In this document: positions 19,104 to 27,318 of the stretch, piece by piece
Numbering within the stretch: the first letter of the stretch is position 1
Layout: each line of letters begins with the position of its first letter
Assembly: GCF_029087225.1 (NCBI RefSeq)
Contig: NZ_JARFJD010000003.1
Span: forward strand, 97,402-161,401
Length of the DNA: 64,000 nucleotides
DNA from: Limnobacter olei
GTDB lineage: Bacteria > Pseudomonadota > Gammaproteobacteria > Burkholderiales > Burkholderiaceae_B
Reading direction: 5' to 3'
Program-made: the position numbers and the translations under genes
Notes under the pieces: generated by a model
Seen by the model: only the letters and a program-made list of their open reading frames with translations
Database searches by the model: none
What the model was told of the DNA's origin: nothing

Positions 19104-19889
19104 TTAAATACTGAACATGAGTGCTGTAAGCACGAAATCGAGACCCAAAATGGTCAGGGAAGAAATCACCACTGTTCGGGTGGTCGCCCTGGATACACCC
19201 TCAGGCGTGGGCTGGCAGGCGTAGCCCTGAAACAGGGCAATTGAGCTGACAGCCACACCAAACACCACGCTTTTGATCACGCCATTGAGAATGTCATCGC
19301 GCACGTCTACACCAGCCTGCATTTGAGACCAAAATGCACCCGCATCCACGCCGATCAACAATACACCCACCACATAACCACCAAAAATACCCACAGCGCT
19401 GAACAAACCCGCCAGCAGCGGCAGGGAAATAAGGCCTGCGATCCAGCGAGGCGAGACAATACGTGCTTTGGGATCCACCGCCATCATTTCCATGGCAGTC
19501 AGCTGCTCCCCTGCTTTCATCAGACCAATTTCAGCAGTGAGCGACGTACCAGCCCGGCCTGCGAACAACAAGGCAGAGACCACCGGACCCAATTCACGCA
19601 CCAGCGACAAGGCCACCAACAAACCCAAGGCCTGCTCGGCACCGTACCTGTTCAAGGTGTAATAACCCTGCAAACCCAGCACAAAACCCACAAACAGCCC
19701 GGAAACAACAATAATGACCAGTGAGTAATTGCCGATGAAATGAACCTGATCAATGATAAGGCGGGGGCGCAACAGGGCTTTGGGAAGCAACATGAACAAG
19801 GTGCTCACGAAACGCGCAAAAATTCCCAAGCCAGCGATTGTGGCAATAACACCGGCACCCAGACGGGAAACCAAGAGGACCGGATTCAT
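19104..19889 (-). CDS. mlaE: Phospholipid ABC transporter permease MlaE
   Basis: MlaE (261 residues) is the polytopic permease of the MlaFEDB complex. It shows the family blocks [32 protein letters not shown] and the charged [13 protein letters not shown] segment. About five membrane helices are apparent. The start overlaps the mlaF stop codon as ATGA (19886-19889), which suggests coupled synthesis with the ATPase. Confidence 0.97.
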   Translation of the reverse strand: MNPVLLVSRLGAGVIATIAGLGIFARFVSTLFMLLPKALLRPRLIIDQVHFIGNYSLVIIVVSGLFVGFVLGLQGYYTLNRYGAEQALGLLVALSLVRELGPVVSALLFAGRAGTSLTAEIGLMKAGEQLTAMEMMAVDPKARIVSPRWIAGLISLPLLAGLFSAVGIFGGYVVGVLLIGVDAGAFWSQMQAGVDVRDDILNGVIKSVVFGVAVSSIALFQGYACQPTPEGVSRATTRTVVISSLTILGLDFVLTALMFSI

Positions 19890-20674
19890 GCAAAGTCCTC
19901 CTGTAAGTTGCGCGCGGGGTAATGAAACTTCACCGGCCCTTCGGGCAAGCCCTTGATGAATTGTTGAACGTAAGGATCCTGGTTGGCCTCTACCTCTGCC
20001 GGTGTGCCTTGCGCCAGAACTTTGCCGTTCGCAATCACGATGACATGGTCGCTGATTGCAAATGACTCGTGAATATCGTGTGTGACCACCACCGAGGTGG
20101 CACCCAAAGCATCGTTCAGCGTGCGAATGAGATTCGCCGTAATACCCAATGAAATCGGGTCAAGCCCGGCAAAAGGCTCGTCGTAAAAAATCAGTTCGGG
20201 ATCCAGAGCAATTGCGCGCGCCAAGGCCACTCGCCGACTCATACCACCGGAAATTTCTGATGGAAAAAGATTGCTGGCCCCTCGAAGACCCACCGCCTGC
20301 AACTTCAATAGCACCAAATCGCGAATGGCCGCCTCGGGAAGGTTGGTGTGTTCACGCAGCGGAAAGGCCACATTCTCGAAAACGTTCAAATCGGTAAACA
20401 AGGCGCCAAACTGAAAAAGCACACCGATTTTTTTGCGAAATGCATAAAGCTGCTGCGTATTGGCAGTCACCACATTTTGGCCAAGCACTTGAACCTCACC
20501 CCGATTCACTGGGTACTGACCGCACATGAGACGCAACAAAGTAGTTTTGCCCGAACCGGAGCCACCCATGACAGAAACCACTTTGCCCTTGGGAATGTCC
20601 AGCGAAATGTTTTCCAGAATGAGGCGATCGGCATAGCCGAAATCCACGTTTTTTAATTGAGCAACAAAGCCCAT
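19886..20674 (-). CDS. mlaF: Phospholipid ABC transporter ATPase MlaF
   Basis: MlaF (262 residues) is the ATPase that powers the Mla phospholipid transporter. Walker A is [11 protein letters not shown], the signature is [14 protein letters not shown], and Walker B is [14 protein letters not shown] strong AAGGAG site precedes the ATG. It is the first gene of the long minus-strand run reaching to tatC at 4989; a TACAAT box on the minus strand (20712-20717) in the divergent gap could be part of its promoter. Confidence 0.97.
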   Translation of the reverse strand: MGFVAQLKNVDFGYADRLILENISLDIPKGKVVSVMGGSGSGKTTLLRLMCGQYPVNRGEVQVLGQNVVTANTQQLYAFRKKIGVLFQFGALFTDLNVFENVAFPLREHTNLPEAAIRDLVLLKLQAVGLRGASNLFPSEISGGMSRRVALARAIALDPELIFYDEPFAGLDPISLGITANLIRTLNDALGATSVVVTHDIHESFAISDHVIVIANGKVLAQGTPAEVEANQDPYVQQFIKGLPEGPVKFHYPARNLQEDFA

Positions 20675-20805
20675 GGGGGCTCCTTAATAAGCGAATACGA
20701 ATTTGGGGGCTATTGTACCCCGAAGGACATGCGCCCACCATCCAAATGGTGATGGGCTCACTCACAAGGCATGACCACGAAGCGTGGAAATGGTTTCATC
20801 AAAGT
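20675..20805. promoter_or_regulatory. divergent promoter region with three small hairpins (mlaF / secretin operon)
   Basis: This 131-base gap separates mlaF (minus) from the secretin operon (plus). On the minus strand a TACAAT box (20712-20717) is a fair -10 candidate for mlaF, without a clear -35. Three inverted repeats lie in it: GGGG/CCCC at 20706-20721; GCCCACCAT pairing with ATGGT-GAT-GGGC at 20733-20757; and CCACG-AAG-CGTGG at 20775-20787. They would fold in the leader RNA of the secretin operon if transcription begins upstream. No T-tract follows, so they are not terminators. Confidence 0.35.
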
Positions 20806-22782
20806 ATGATCCGCAGCACTTCAACCCTGAAAAGACTGCCCGTGCCATCACTGCGTGTGTTTTTAATTGGTCTTTGCACCGCCTTGACCGCTTGCGTGGC
20901 CACTCCACAGTCACGAAGCCTTGCGATTGCTCTACCTGAGGCACAGCAGACGCTCGAATTGAATGCAGTTTTTTGGGCAGATAAAGTTCAACACAGCAGC
21001 AACGCCTGGCAGAGACATCAACAAACATTCACCTTTCGGCTCGAAAACATACCCGCCAATCAAGTGCTTGAACTGATCTCTCGCGAACTAGAACTTGGCT
21101 ATGAAATGGATGGCTGTGGCGACTCGCCGGTCAGCTTGGTGGGAAGAGACATGCCACTTCAACAGGTTATTGAAAGCCTGGAACTTCAAGCCGGGGCCAG
21201 CGTGCGCTTTGAAGCAAAACAGCTGTCCATGCGCTGCGAAGTTGATGAACTGAGGGTGTATACCCTCGACTACCTGTCAATTGCGCGGCAAATGAATGAT
21301 TCATCGAGCCTGAGTTCGGCAATCGCTGGCGGCCCGCGCGAGTTAACGGATCGCCGGGAGACAGGCAATCGCTCAGAACTGATTCTGAACAACTCACAAC
21401 AACACGATTTGTGGCAGGACATCGCAAGTCAAATTGAACAGATTATTCAGGTGCAGGTAAAACCGATCGAACTCTCAACCCGGGAGCGCGTCATTGATGA
21501 AGATGAAGACCGAGCCTATGCAAGTACACGCAACATTTCACCTCGCCGCGCACAACCCAATTTGAGAAGTACAACGGCGGTGTCCACCGAAAAACGGGAC
21601 ATCACGACGACACGCAAGGAAACACGCTCCGGGCGAGTCATCGCCAACCCGGAATCAGGAACCGTGTCGGTGATTGCAAAACCCAGCCAGCACCGCAGGG
21701 TAGCCCAGTGGCTTGAGCAAATTCAACGCAGGGTTGATCGACAAATCGTGATTGAAGCGGTCATCACCGAGATCTCGTTAAACGATCGCTATGAGCGAGG
21801 AATTGACTGGAACGTGCTTCGTCAAAACGGAATTACCGCCGGCCTGGCTGTGCAGGGGCTGAATCTGGGTAACCCAGCATTCACTGTGAATGCCCTGCGA
21901 ACCACCAGCAACACCGACACCAATGTGGCCTTGCGCCTGCTGGAGGAATTCGGAAAAACCGAAGTGCTTTCGTCGCCGCGTGTCGTGACCATGAACCAAC
22001 AGGCGGCCGTGCTGAAGGTAATCGACAACCGGGTGTATTTCACAACCGATGTTCAAACCAGCGCACCCACACAAAACAGCCCCGCTTTTTCCACATTCAC
22101 TACTCAGGTTCAAACCGTGCCGGTGGGTTTCCTGATGACGGTGACACCGCAAATTGCAGACAACAATGCAATTCAGTTGCGGGTTCGCCCCACACTCAGT
22201 CGCATCGTGGGTTTTGTGCAAGATCCCAACCCAGCCCTGCAACAACTCAACATTATTAGTCGGGTACCCGAGGTACAAACCCGCGAACTGGAATCGATAC
22301 TCCGATTGAAAAGCGGTGAAATGGCCTTGCTGGGTGGGTTACGCCAAAAAGAGAACAACAGCTTGAACCGAGGCATTCCCGGTGCCCCGGAATCTATCGA
22401 CCTGATCACTCAAAGCGAAAACCGCGGTGAGAGCCACATTGAACTGGTGGTGCTACTTAAGGCAACCGTACTCGACAGTGCAACTGCGAATCAGCCACAA
22501 ACCAGCAAAGAATTAAGTGAACTTAATAAAGCCCTGGCTGCCAGCCTGACCATGTATCAGGCTGGACAAAACAAAGCCCTGAACGCACTTCTTGCTCTCT
22601 TGATCGAACGTTATCCAGACACACCTGAACCCTTCTACAACATGGCACTTCATCAAAGCAGCCTTGGACACTTCACCAATGCCCTCGCCTACTTGTCGCA
22701 AGCCGAGGAGCAATGTGCGCTACACGAATGTTCACTACCCCTACTTACAGTACGTTCATTGATTCAGGCGAAACTTCAATGA
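20806..22782 (+). CDS. Secretin lipoprotein of a type IV pilus / type II secretion-like system (MshL-like)
   Basis: The 658-residue protein has a lipoprotein signal ending LTAC (C30). A secretin N-terminal region follows, with an STN-like segment at about 65-160, then a polar linker and a secretin domain at about 315-560 with EVLSSPRVVTMN, VPVGFLMTVTPQI and ALLGGLRQ. The N-terminal pattern resembles MshL/PilN-type secretins, which form the outer membrane gate for pili or pseudopili. The last 80 residues look like TPR helices (EPFYNMALHQSSLGHF), unusual for a secretin. The frame is open from 20713, and ATG 20752 is an alternative, but the lipobox makes 20806 most likely. The ribosome binding site is weak. 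The stop overlaps the next start by ATGA. Confidence 0.88.
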   Translation: MIRSTSTLKRLPVPSLRVFLIGLCTALTACVATPQSRSLAIALPEAQQTLELNAVFWADKVQHSSNAWQRHQQTFTFRLENIPANQVLELISRELELGYEMDGCGDSPVSLVGRDMPLQQVIESLELQAGASVRFEAKQLSMRCEVDELRVYTLDYLSIARQMNDSSSLSSAIAGGPRELTDRRETGNRSELILNNSQQHDLWQDIASQIEQIIQVQVKPIELSTRERVIDEDEDRAYASTRNISPRRAQPNLRSTTAVSTEKRDITTTRKETRSGRVIANPESGTVSVIAKPSQHRRVAQWLEQIQRRVDRQIVIEAVITEISLNDRYERGIDWNVLRQNGITAGLAVQGLNLGNPAFTVNALRTTSNTDTNVALRLLEEFGKTEVLSSPRVVTMNQQAAVLKVIDNRVYFTTDVQTSAPTQNSPAFSTFTTQVQTVPVGFLMTVTPQIADNNAIQLRVRPTLSRIVGFVQDPNPALQQLNIISRVPEVQTRELESILRLKSGEMALLGGLRQKENNSLNRGIPGAPESIDLITQSENRGESHIELVVLLKATVLDSATANQPQTSKELSELNKALAASLTMYQAGQNKALNALLALLIERYPDTPEPFYNMALHQSSLGHFTNALAYLSQAEEQCALHECSLPLLTVRSLIQAKLQ

Positions 22783-23777
22783 AGCAAATACCGCCGGACA
22801 CAGCCTTCAAGAACATTGACAACACGATTGCCTATGCCAGCGCAGCAAATGCATCGGACATACACATTACACCCTCACCCGTGAACTTCTGGGTGCGATT
22901 GCGTGTGAACGGAAAACTGGGGCAGGCGCAAGGTATTCCGAGCGATGCAGGCAGGTCGCTTATTCAAGCATTCAAGGCCGAGAGCAAAATGAATATTGCT
23001 GAAACGCGCCGCCCACAAGACGCACGGCTAACTCGCAACAACCTTGATCTTCGACTGGCCACCCACCCTAGCTTGCATGGAGAAAACCTGGTGATCCGGC
23101 TATTGAATACGCACAGCCGCATGCCCTTGAATCGGCTTGGCTTAAGTCAAGCTGCCCTGGCGCATATTCAACAACTGCTTGCCCACGAGCACGGACTCAC
23201 ATTGGTAGCTGGCGCAACAGGCAGCGGAAAAACAACCACGCTGCATGCGATGCTCAACAACCTGGGTGCATGTGCAGGTCGGATTGCAACACTTGAAGAC
23301 CCAGTAGAAATCATCAATCCCGACGCAGTTCAAACCGACTTGTCACGGCTACCTCACCTGAACTTCGCCTCGGGCTTGCGTTCATTGATGCGCCAGGACC
23401 CAGACACCATTCTGGTTGGCGAAGTCAGGGATGAAGAGACCGCCGAACTCACCCTGAATGCTGCACTCACCGGACATCGGGTTTTTGCGTCTGTACACGC
23501 ACCGGATTGCCTTGGGGCCATCAGCCGGCTCACCGAACTGAATGTGCGCCTGGGCAGCCTGATGAACTGCCTGAACGGCATTGTCACCTTGCGCTTGAAA
23601 CCTGCAGAACAAAACGAACAACGCCAATTGTGGGCTGAAATTGTCAACCTGAAAAACATGCCCCGCAAAAAGGTACTCAGTTGCAAGAGCATTGATGAAC
23701 TGATGCAACTTTTCTCATCGGCAAATCACCTTCCATTTCCATCATCGTCAACCTTGAACCCAAGCCATGAAAACTAA
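22779..23777 (+). CDS. Short GspE/PilB-family secretion ATPase
   Basis: The 332-residue ATPase powers assembly of pilins or pseudopilins. Visible are SASDIHI-like NASDIHITPS near residue 27, Walker A GATGSGKTTT at about 145-154, the Asp box LEDPVEI, Walker B TILVGEVRD at about 209-217, and the His box TGHRVFASVHAPD. The sequence is closer to GspE than to PilT in these motifs, yet the N-terminal MshEN/N1 domain and the tetracysteine zinc motif of GspE are absent. The protein is thus PilT-sized. ATG at 22779 overlaps the secretin stop (ATGA). The stop overlaps the next gene by 11 bases. Confidence 0.9.
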   Translation: MKQIPPDTAFKNIDNTIAYASAANASDIHITPSPVNFWVRLRVNGKLGQAQGIPSDAGRSLIQAFKAESKMNIAETRRPQDARLTRNNLDLRLATHPSLHGENLVIRLLNTHSRMPLNRLGLSQAALAHIQQLLAHEHGLTLVAGATGSGKTTTLHAMLNNLGACAGRIATLEDPVEIINPDAVQTDLSRLPHLNFASGLRSLMRQDPDTILVGEVRDEETAELTLNAALTGHRVFASVHAPDCLGAISRLTELNVRLGSLMNCLNGIVTLRLKPAEQNEQRQLWAEIVNLKNMPRKKVLSCKSIDELMQLFSSANHLPFPSSSTLNPSHEN

Positions 23778-24804
23778 GCCACTTGGCGACAGAATAAAGC
23801 AAGCCACCTGGCGGACCTGGTTAGGCCAATGGGCTGAATTGTTGCAGTCTGGCATGCCCGCGCTTGATGCGCTTTCACTGAGCAGTGAACTGCAAAAGGG
23901 CCATTCACGAGGAAAACTTTTAAACTTGGGCTTATCCCGGACATCGCGCTTTCTCCAAGAAGGGCAGAACATTCAAACCGCCTTTCGTGCCGCATTCGGC
24001 AAAGTGCCCATGCACCTGGAAATTGCACTGGTGTGTGCACAGGCCAGCGGTGATCTTGGCTTGGCCTTACAAACCCAACTGGATCGCTGGAAAACCACCA
24101 GCGATGCACAACACACCTTGGGTAAAAGCCTTGTTTATCCAATGCTGGTTTTAACGCTGGCCTGCGCATGCTGGGTATTGCTTCATCACGTGAGTGCACC
24201 GCATTTAATACAAAAAACGAACACATCCACACCCACCATCACCTCGTCAGACAGCCTTCTTTTCATCGGTATTGTCGTGTTGTTAATTGCCACTTACTTC
24301 AAATTCAGACCCATCAACAATCAAACTGAATTACAGACGCTACTGCCACACAATCTTTGGCTTACATCGAATTTTTATCATGTGATTGCATGCGAACTCC
24401 ATGCCGGCCTGGATTTGATGCACTGCCTACGCCACCGCACCCTGCACACAGCAAGCTGGTGGGGTGGTATTTATCTGTCAACGAAAACCCTGCAAAGGCT
24501 TAACAAGCTGATGTTGGGCATTCAACAACAGTTGAAATCGGGCATGTCACTAAGCCAGTCGATGCAGGCAGCCGGCGCACCTGGTTTCCTGGTGCGTCAA
24601 AGTCAACTGGCCGAGCAAACCGGCAACCTGGCTTACTGCTTTTTCTTGGCTTCAACAGTGTACGAAATGCGGGCGAGGGAAACCCAACAACGCCTGCAAA
24701 ACACTTTGCCTTCAATCGCCTTGGCCATTGCCGCACTTACCCTTGCGCTGGCCTATCAATTCACATTGGCACCGCTGTACAACAACCTGACTGGCCTGTC
24801 ATGA
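23767..24804 (+). CDS. GspF/PilC-like inner membrane platform protein
   Basis: This 345-residue protein has the two-repeat layout of the T2SSF family: a first helical domain (WAELLQSGMPALDALSL, about 22-38), membrane helices at about 120-145 and 155-178, a second helical domain (IQQQLKSGMSLSQSMQ near 240-256), and a last membrane helix at about 318-338. Such proteins form the inner membrane base on which the ATPase acts during pilus or pseudopilus growth. It is a little shorter than most PilC/GspF (about 400). The gene overlaps the ATPase gene by 11 bases and the next gene by four. Confidence 0.88.
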   Translation: MKTKPLGDRIKQATWRTWLGQWAELLQSGMPALDALSLSSELQKGHSRGKLLNLGLSRTSRFLQEGQNIQTAFRAAFGKVPMHLEIALVCAQASGDLGLALQTQLDRWKTTSDAQHTLGKSLVYPMLVLTLACACWVLLHHVSAPHLIQKTNTSTPTITSSDSLLFIGIVVLLIATYFKFRPINNQTELQTLLPHNLWLTSNFYHVIACELHAGLDLMHCLRHRTLHTASWWGGIYLSTKTLQRLNKLMLGIQQQLKSGMSLSQSMQAAGAPGFLVRQSQLAEQTGNLAYCFFLASTVYEMRARETQQRLQNTLPSIALAIAALTLALAYQFTLAPLYNNLTGLS

Positions 24805-25661
24805 CAACCACACCAATGCATGCTGATGTGTGGGTGATTGAGCAGGGCCACGCAATTCTGTTTCGGCAACAAGACCAGCAGTGGGCAGAAGAACAACGCC
24901 TTCCCTACAGTGAGTTTAGTGGCAGTGCAATTGCACTTTCCAGCTTCAGCTTGCCAGACACACTTGTGTACCTCAATGTATTTCAAAACAAGATTACGAC
25001 CTCACCGTGGGCAGAGCACCGCTGGGCTGGAATTGCAGAAGACCCGCCGAGAATTATTGAATCACCGGCAACAGCCTTTCACCAAGAAGTACTGACCGAA
25101 CTGCGCGGCATGGGACAAAGCGTTCGGATTATTTCTTCGGAAAAATCAGCACAATTCAATCGCGCTGTTCACATGGCACTTCTGAATACGCACGAATTCA
25201 AACACCTAAAGGATTTCTTGAATTCAAACAAATTGGGTATCAGCCAACTCCGTAGCAGCTTTCAACTTTATCTGGGGTTGTGGATCAAACCTTCTGCTCA
25301 TTATCAGGTGGTTCGCGGTGCAGCAGTTGCTTGCGTGCTGGGTACTTTTCTTTTGATGAGTTGGCATACAAACCAACAACAATCAAAACTCGAGAAAGCG
25401 AATTTGCAGCACCTCAAGAATTCGCTCGATGCTGCGCCTCGCAACGCCAAAGAAGCGCCATTCGCGGATTGGCAGGAACAAATTCGAAAATTTGGTCAAG
25501 ACGAACGCGCCAACCTGCTTTCACTGAAAATATTGTGGGACGAACAGGGAGAAATTCTGACCACTGCAGATTTGGCCCGAGCGCGAAAACGAGTGCCCAA
25601 GGGCTGCACGCTCAATAGCTCCACCCAAGCGCAATGCTCAGTTGGAGCAACAAACCAATGA
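24801..25661 (+). CDS. Unrecognised one-helix inner membrane protein of the secretin operon
   Basis: I do not recognise this 286-residue protein. Its first 165 residues look cytoplasmic and mixed alpha/beta, starting ADVWVIEQGHAILF; a single membrane helix follows at about 168-188 (AAVACVLGTFLLMSW), then a helical, probably periplasmic part rich in Gln and Lys and a short tail with two cysteines (KGCTLNSS, QAQCSV). This topology, and the place after the platform protein, resembles GspL or a PilM-PilN fusion, or BfpC-like proteins. That role is an inference from position and topology only. Both ends overlap neighbours by ATGA. Confidence 0.6.
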   Translation: MTTTPMHADVWVIEQGHAILFRQQDQQWAEEQRLPYSEFSGSAIALSSFSLPDTLVYLNVFQNKITTSPWAEHRWAGIAEDPPRIIESPATAFHQEVLTELRGMGQSVRIISSEKSAQFNRAVHMALLNTHEFKHLKDFLNSNKLGISQLRSSFQLYLGLWIKPSAHYQVVRGAAVACVLGTFLLMSWHTNQQQSKLEKANLQHLKNSLDAAPRNAKEAPFADWQEQIRKFGQDERANLLSLKILWDEQGEILTTADLARARKRVPKGCTLNSSTQAQCSVGATNQ

Positions 25662-26203
25662 GCAAACTGACAACGACAACACGGAGAATTGTTGGCTTTC
25701 GCTGGGTTCGCCCCGCAATCGATTTGGCATTGTTACTTACGGCCCTTTTTGCACTGGTCGCTCTGCGTAACATGGAAATTGAACAACAACTGAATAAGAA
25801 GCCAAACCTGCAAATTCAGCAATCCGTGCCAGTAAGAAAAACTCTTTTTCTGGAGCAACAATTCAATACCGAAGCCGACTTGTGGCAAACCTGGACCACT
25901 TGGATAAACACCAAACAGCCCGATTCAGGGCAATGCATTGTGGAGACAAAACCCACCCCAGTTGACACACCGTTTTATCTGTTGTGCTTTGGCAAAGAGC
26001 CCGCCAGCACTCGATCGAATATTGCGATCAACAACCCCCTGCCGGGCAAAAACCTTTTTGTAGCACCCTCAATTCCAACTTCAATAAAAGCTGAAGAACC
26101 CGCGGCGAAAATTTCCGCGCCCGCCTACAAGGTACAAGGCTGGATAATCACCCAGCAAGGTCAAAAAACTTTTGACCCTGTTCAAAAAAAGTGGCTGCCA
26201 TGA
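25658..26203 (+). CDS. Unrecognised small bitopic protein of the secretin operon
   Basis: This 181-residue protein has a basic N-terminus (TTTTRRIVGFRW), one membrane helix at about 20-38, and a periplasmic remainder with a coiled start and two cysteines (GQCIVE, LLCFGK) that might form a disulfide. The C-terminal YKVQGWIITQQGQKTFD looks like a small beta domain, as in PilP or GspC-like connectors. The position after a GspL-like protein suggests a GspM/PilO or PilP-like role, which is an inference. ATG at 25658 overlaps the previous stop (ATGA) and is preferred to an upstream start at 25634. The stop overlaps the next start. Confidence 0.55.
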   Translation: MSKLTTTTRRIVGFRWVRPAIDLALLLTALFALVALRNMEIEQQLNKKPNLQIQQSVPVRKTLFLEQQFNTEADLWQTWTTWINTKQPDSGQCIVETKPTPVDTPFYLLCFGKEPASTRSNIAINNPLPGKNLFVAPSIPTSIKAEEPAAKISAPAYKVQGWIITQQGQKTFDPVQKKWLP

Positions 26204-27318
26204 GAAGCGCGTTTCAACAGCGGGGCTATTCATTGTTTGCACTTTTAATTCTGATTTTGATGCTGGGTTTTGCCGCTCTGGAATTTCGCAACAATGAAGC
26301 TTTCAGGCAAGGGCTTTTGCTTCAACAAAAGGCCCGTGAAACCCAAACACTTGAACAAATTCGAGCCAGCTTGTTGGGCTTTGCTTCCAGCCAGGGTTTG
26401 CACAGCCAAAGTCATTTGGGCCACCTTCCTTGCCCAGCGATTCAACCGGGCGAACCTGCGCAAACCACTTGTTTGAACAAAGCCTGGGGCTACCTGCCCG
26501 TTCATAGCAAAATTGCCATCAACTATCTGAACGCAGGGGTTGATGCGCGCTTCAACGAACTGGAGCCATCAACCAACATGCAATGGCAGTACGCGGTTTC
26601 AAGCCAGTTGATTCAACCGAACGCTTTGGGCTGGAGTCGTTGGGTGAACTACGCCAAACCGTCAATTCAGGTTCGAATTCCGGCTGAAAACAATCTAATC
26701 AAAACAAACATCGTTGCAGTGGTCGCAAAAAGCGTTATACCCATCGCAGAGCATCAGTACGACATTTCCTCCCCCTATGTTTTGCTTCACCTGAGTGAAT
26801 TACGAACCCACATGAAACGGGTACAACAGCATCAACTTAAAAGCACACTGAATGCATGGCAACAACTCAACCCGCAATTCAACGCAAGCACGAGTACCCA
26901 TGAAAACATGGTGCTTGCCGACCCGTTTTCCAAGCTGTATGAGCCCATTGACTCAGGTTGCCAATGCCGCTGCACAAAAACGCGCTGCAGTTGCCATTGC
27001 CAAAACGCAGGCCACTGGATGTCGTCAGCTTCATGCTTGGACAACAATCCAAACTGCACAAGCCACAACACACAAACCGATTGCACCAGCCTGGCCAACC
27101 AGCCCTGCGTATTCAATGGCCCAGCCCAAATGAAAAACCTGTGGCCAGTCAGCCACTTCGAACCCATCGCTGCCATCAACAAATCATGTCGTCCTACCCA
27201 CAGCAACCAGTGCCCGCTGAGTCAAAACAGCACGGCTTGCACTTGTCGCTTTTCCTGGCCCGACAACACCTTGTCCAGTCTCAATCAATTCAGTTTCAAA
27301 CTGACAGGAACACCATGA
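26200..27318 (+). CDS. Large prepilin-like protein with cysteine-rich C-terminal part (GspK-like position)
   Basis: The 372-residue protein begins with a prepilin-type leader (SAFQQRG, then YSLFALLILILML). The residue at +5 after the predicted cleavage is Ala, not the usual Glu, a feature of GspK tip pseudopilins. The middle carries HLGHLPCPAIQPG, also found in the next gene product. Residues about 254-357 hold 14 cysteines, starting CQCRCTKTRCSCHC, a density very unusual for pilins; disulfides or metal binding are possible. Start at 26200 overlaps the previous stop (ATGA). I cannot assign a function beyond a probable minor or tip pilin. Confidence 0.65.
   Translation: MRSAFQQRGYSLFALLILILMLGFAALEFRNNEAFRQGLLLQQKARETQTLEQIRASLLGFASSQGLHSQSHLGHLPCPAIQPGEPAQTTCLNKAWGYLPVHSKIAINYLNAGVDARFNELEPSTNMQWQYAVSSQLIQPNALGWSRWVNYAKPSIQVRIPAENNLIKTNIVAVVAKSVIPIAEHQYDISSPYVLLHLSELRTHMKRVQQHQLKSTLNAWQQLNPQFNASTSTHENMVLADPFSKLYEPIDSGCQCRCTKTRCSCHCQNAGHWMSSASCLDNNPNCTSHNTQTDCTSLANQPCVFNGPAQMKNLWPVSHFEPIAAINKSCRPTHSNQCPLSQNSTACTCRFSWPDNTLSSLNQFSFKLTGTP

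Noticed and set aside
26958-27314. Upstream extension of the second prepilin gene
   Set aside because: It overlaps the cysteine-rich gene in another frame, and the prepilin leader clearly begins at 27315.
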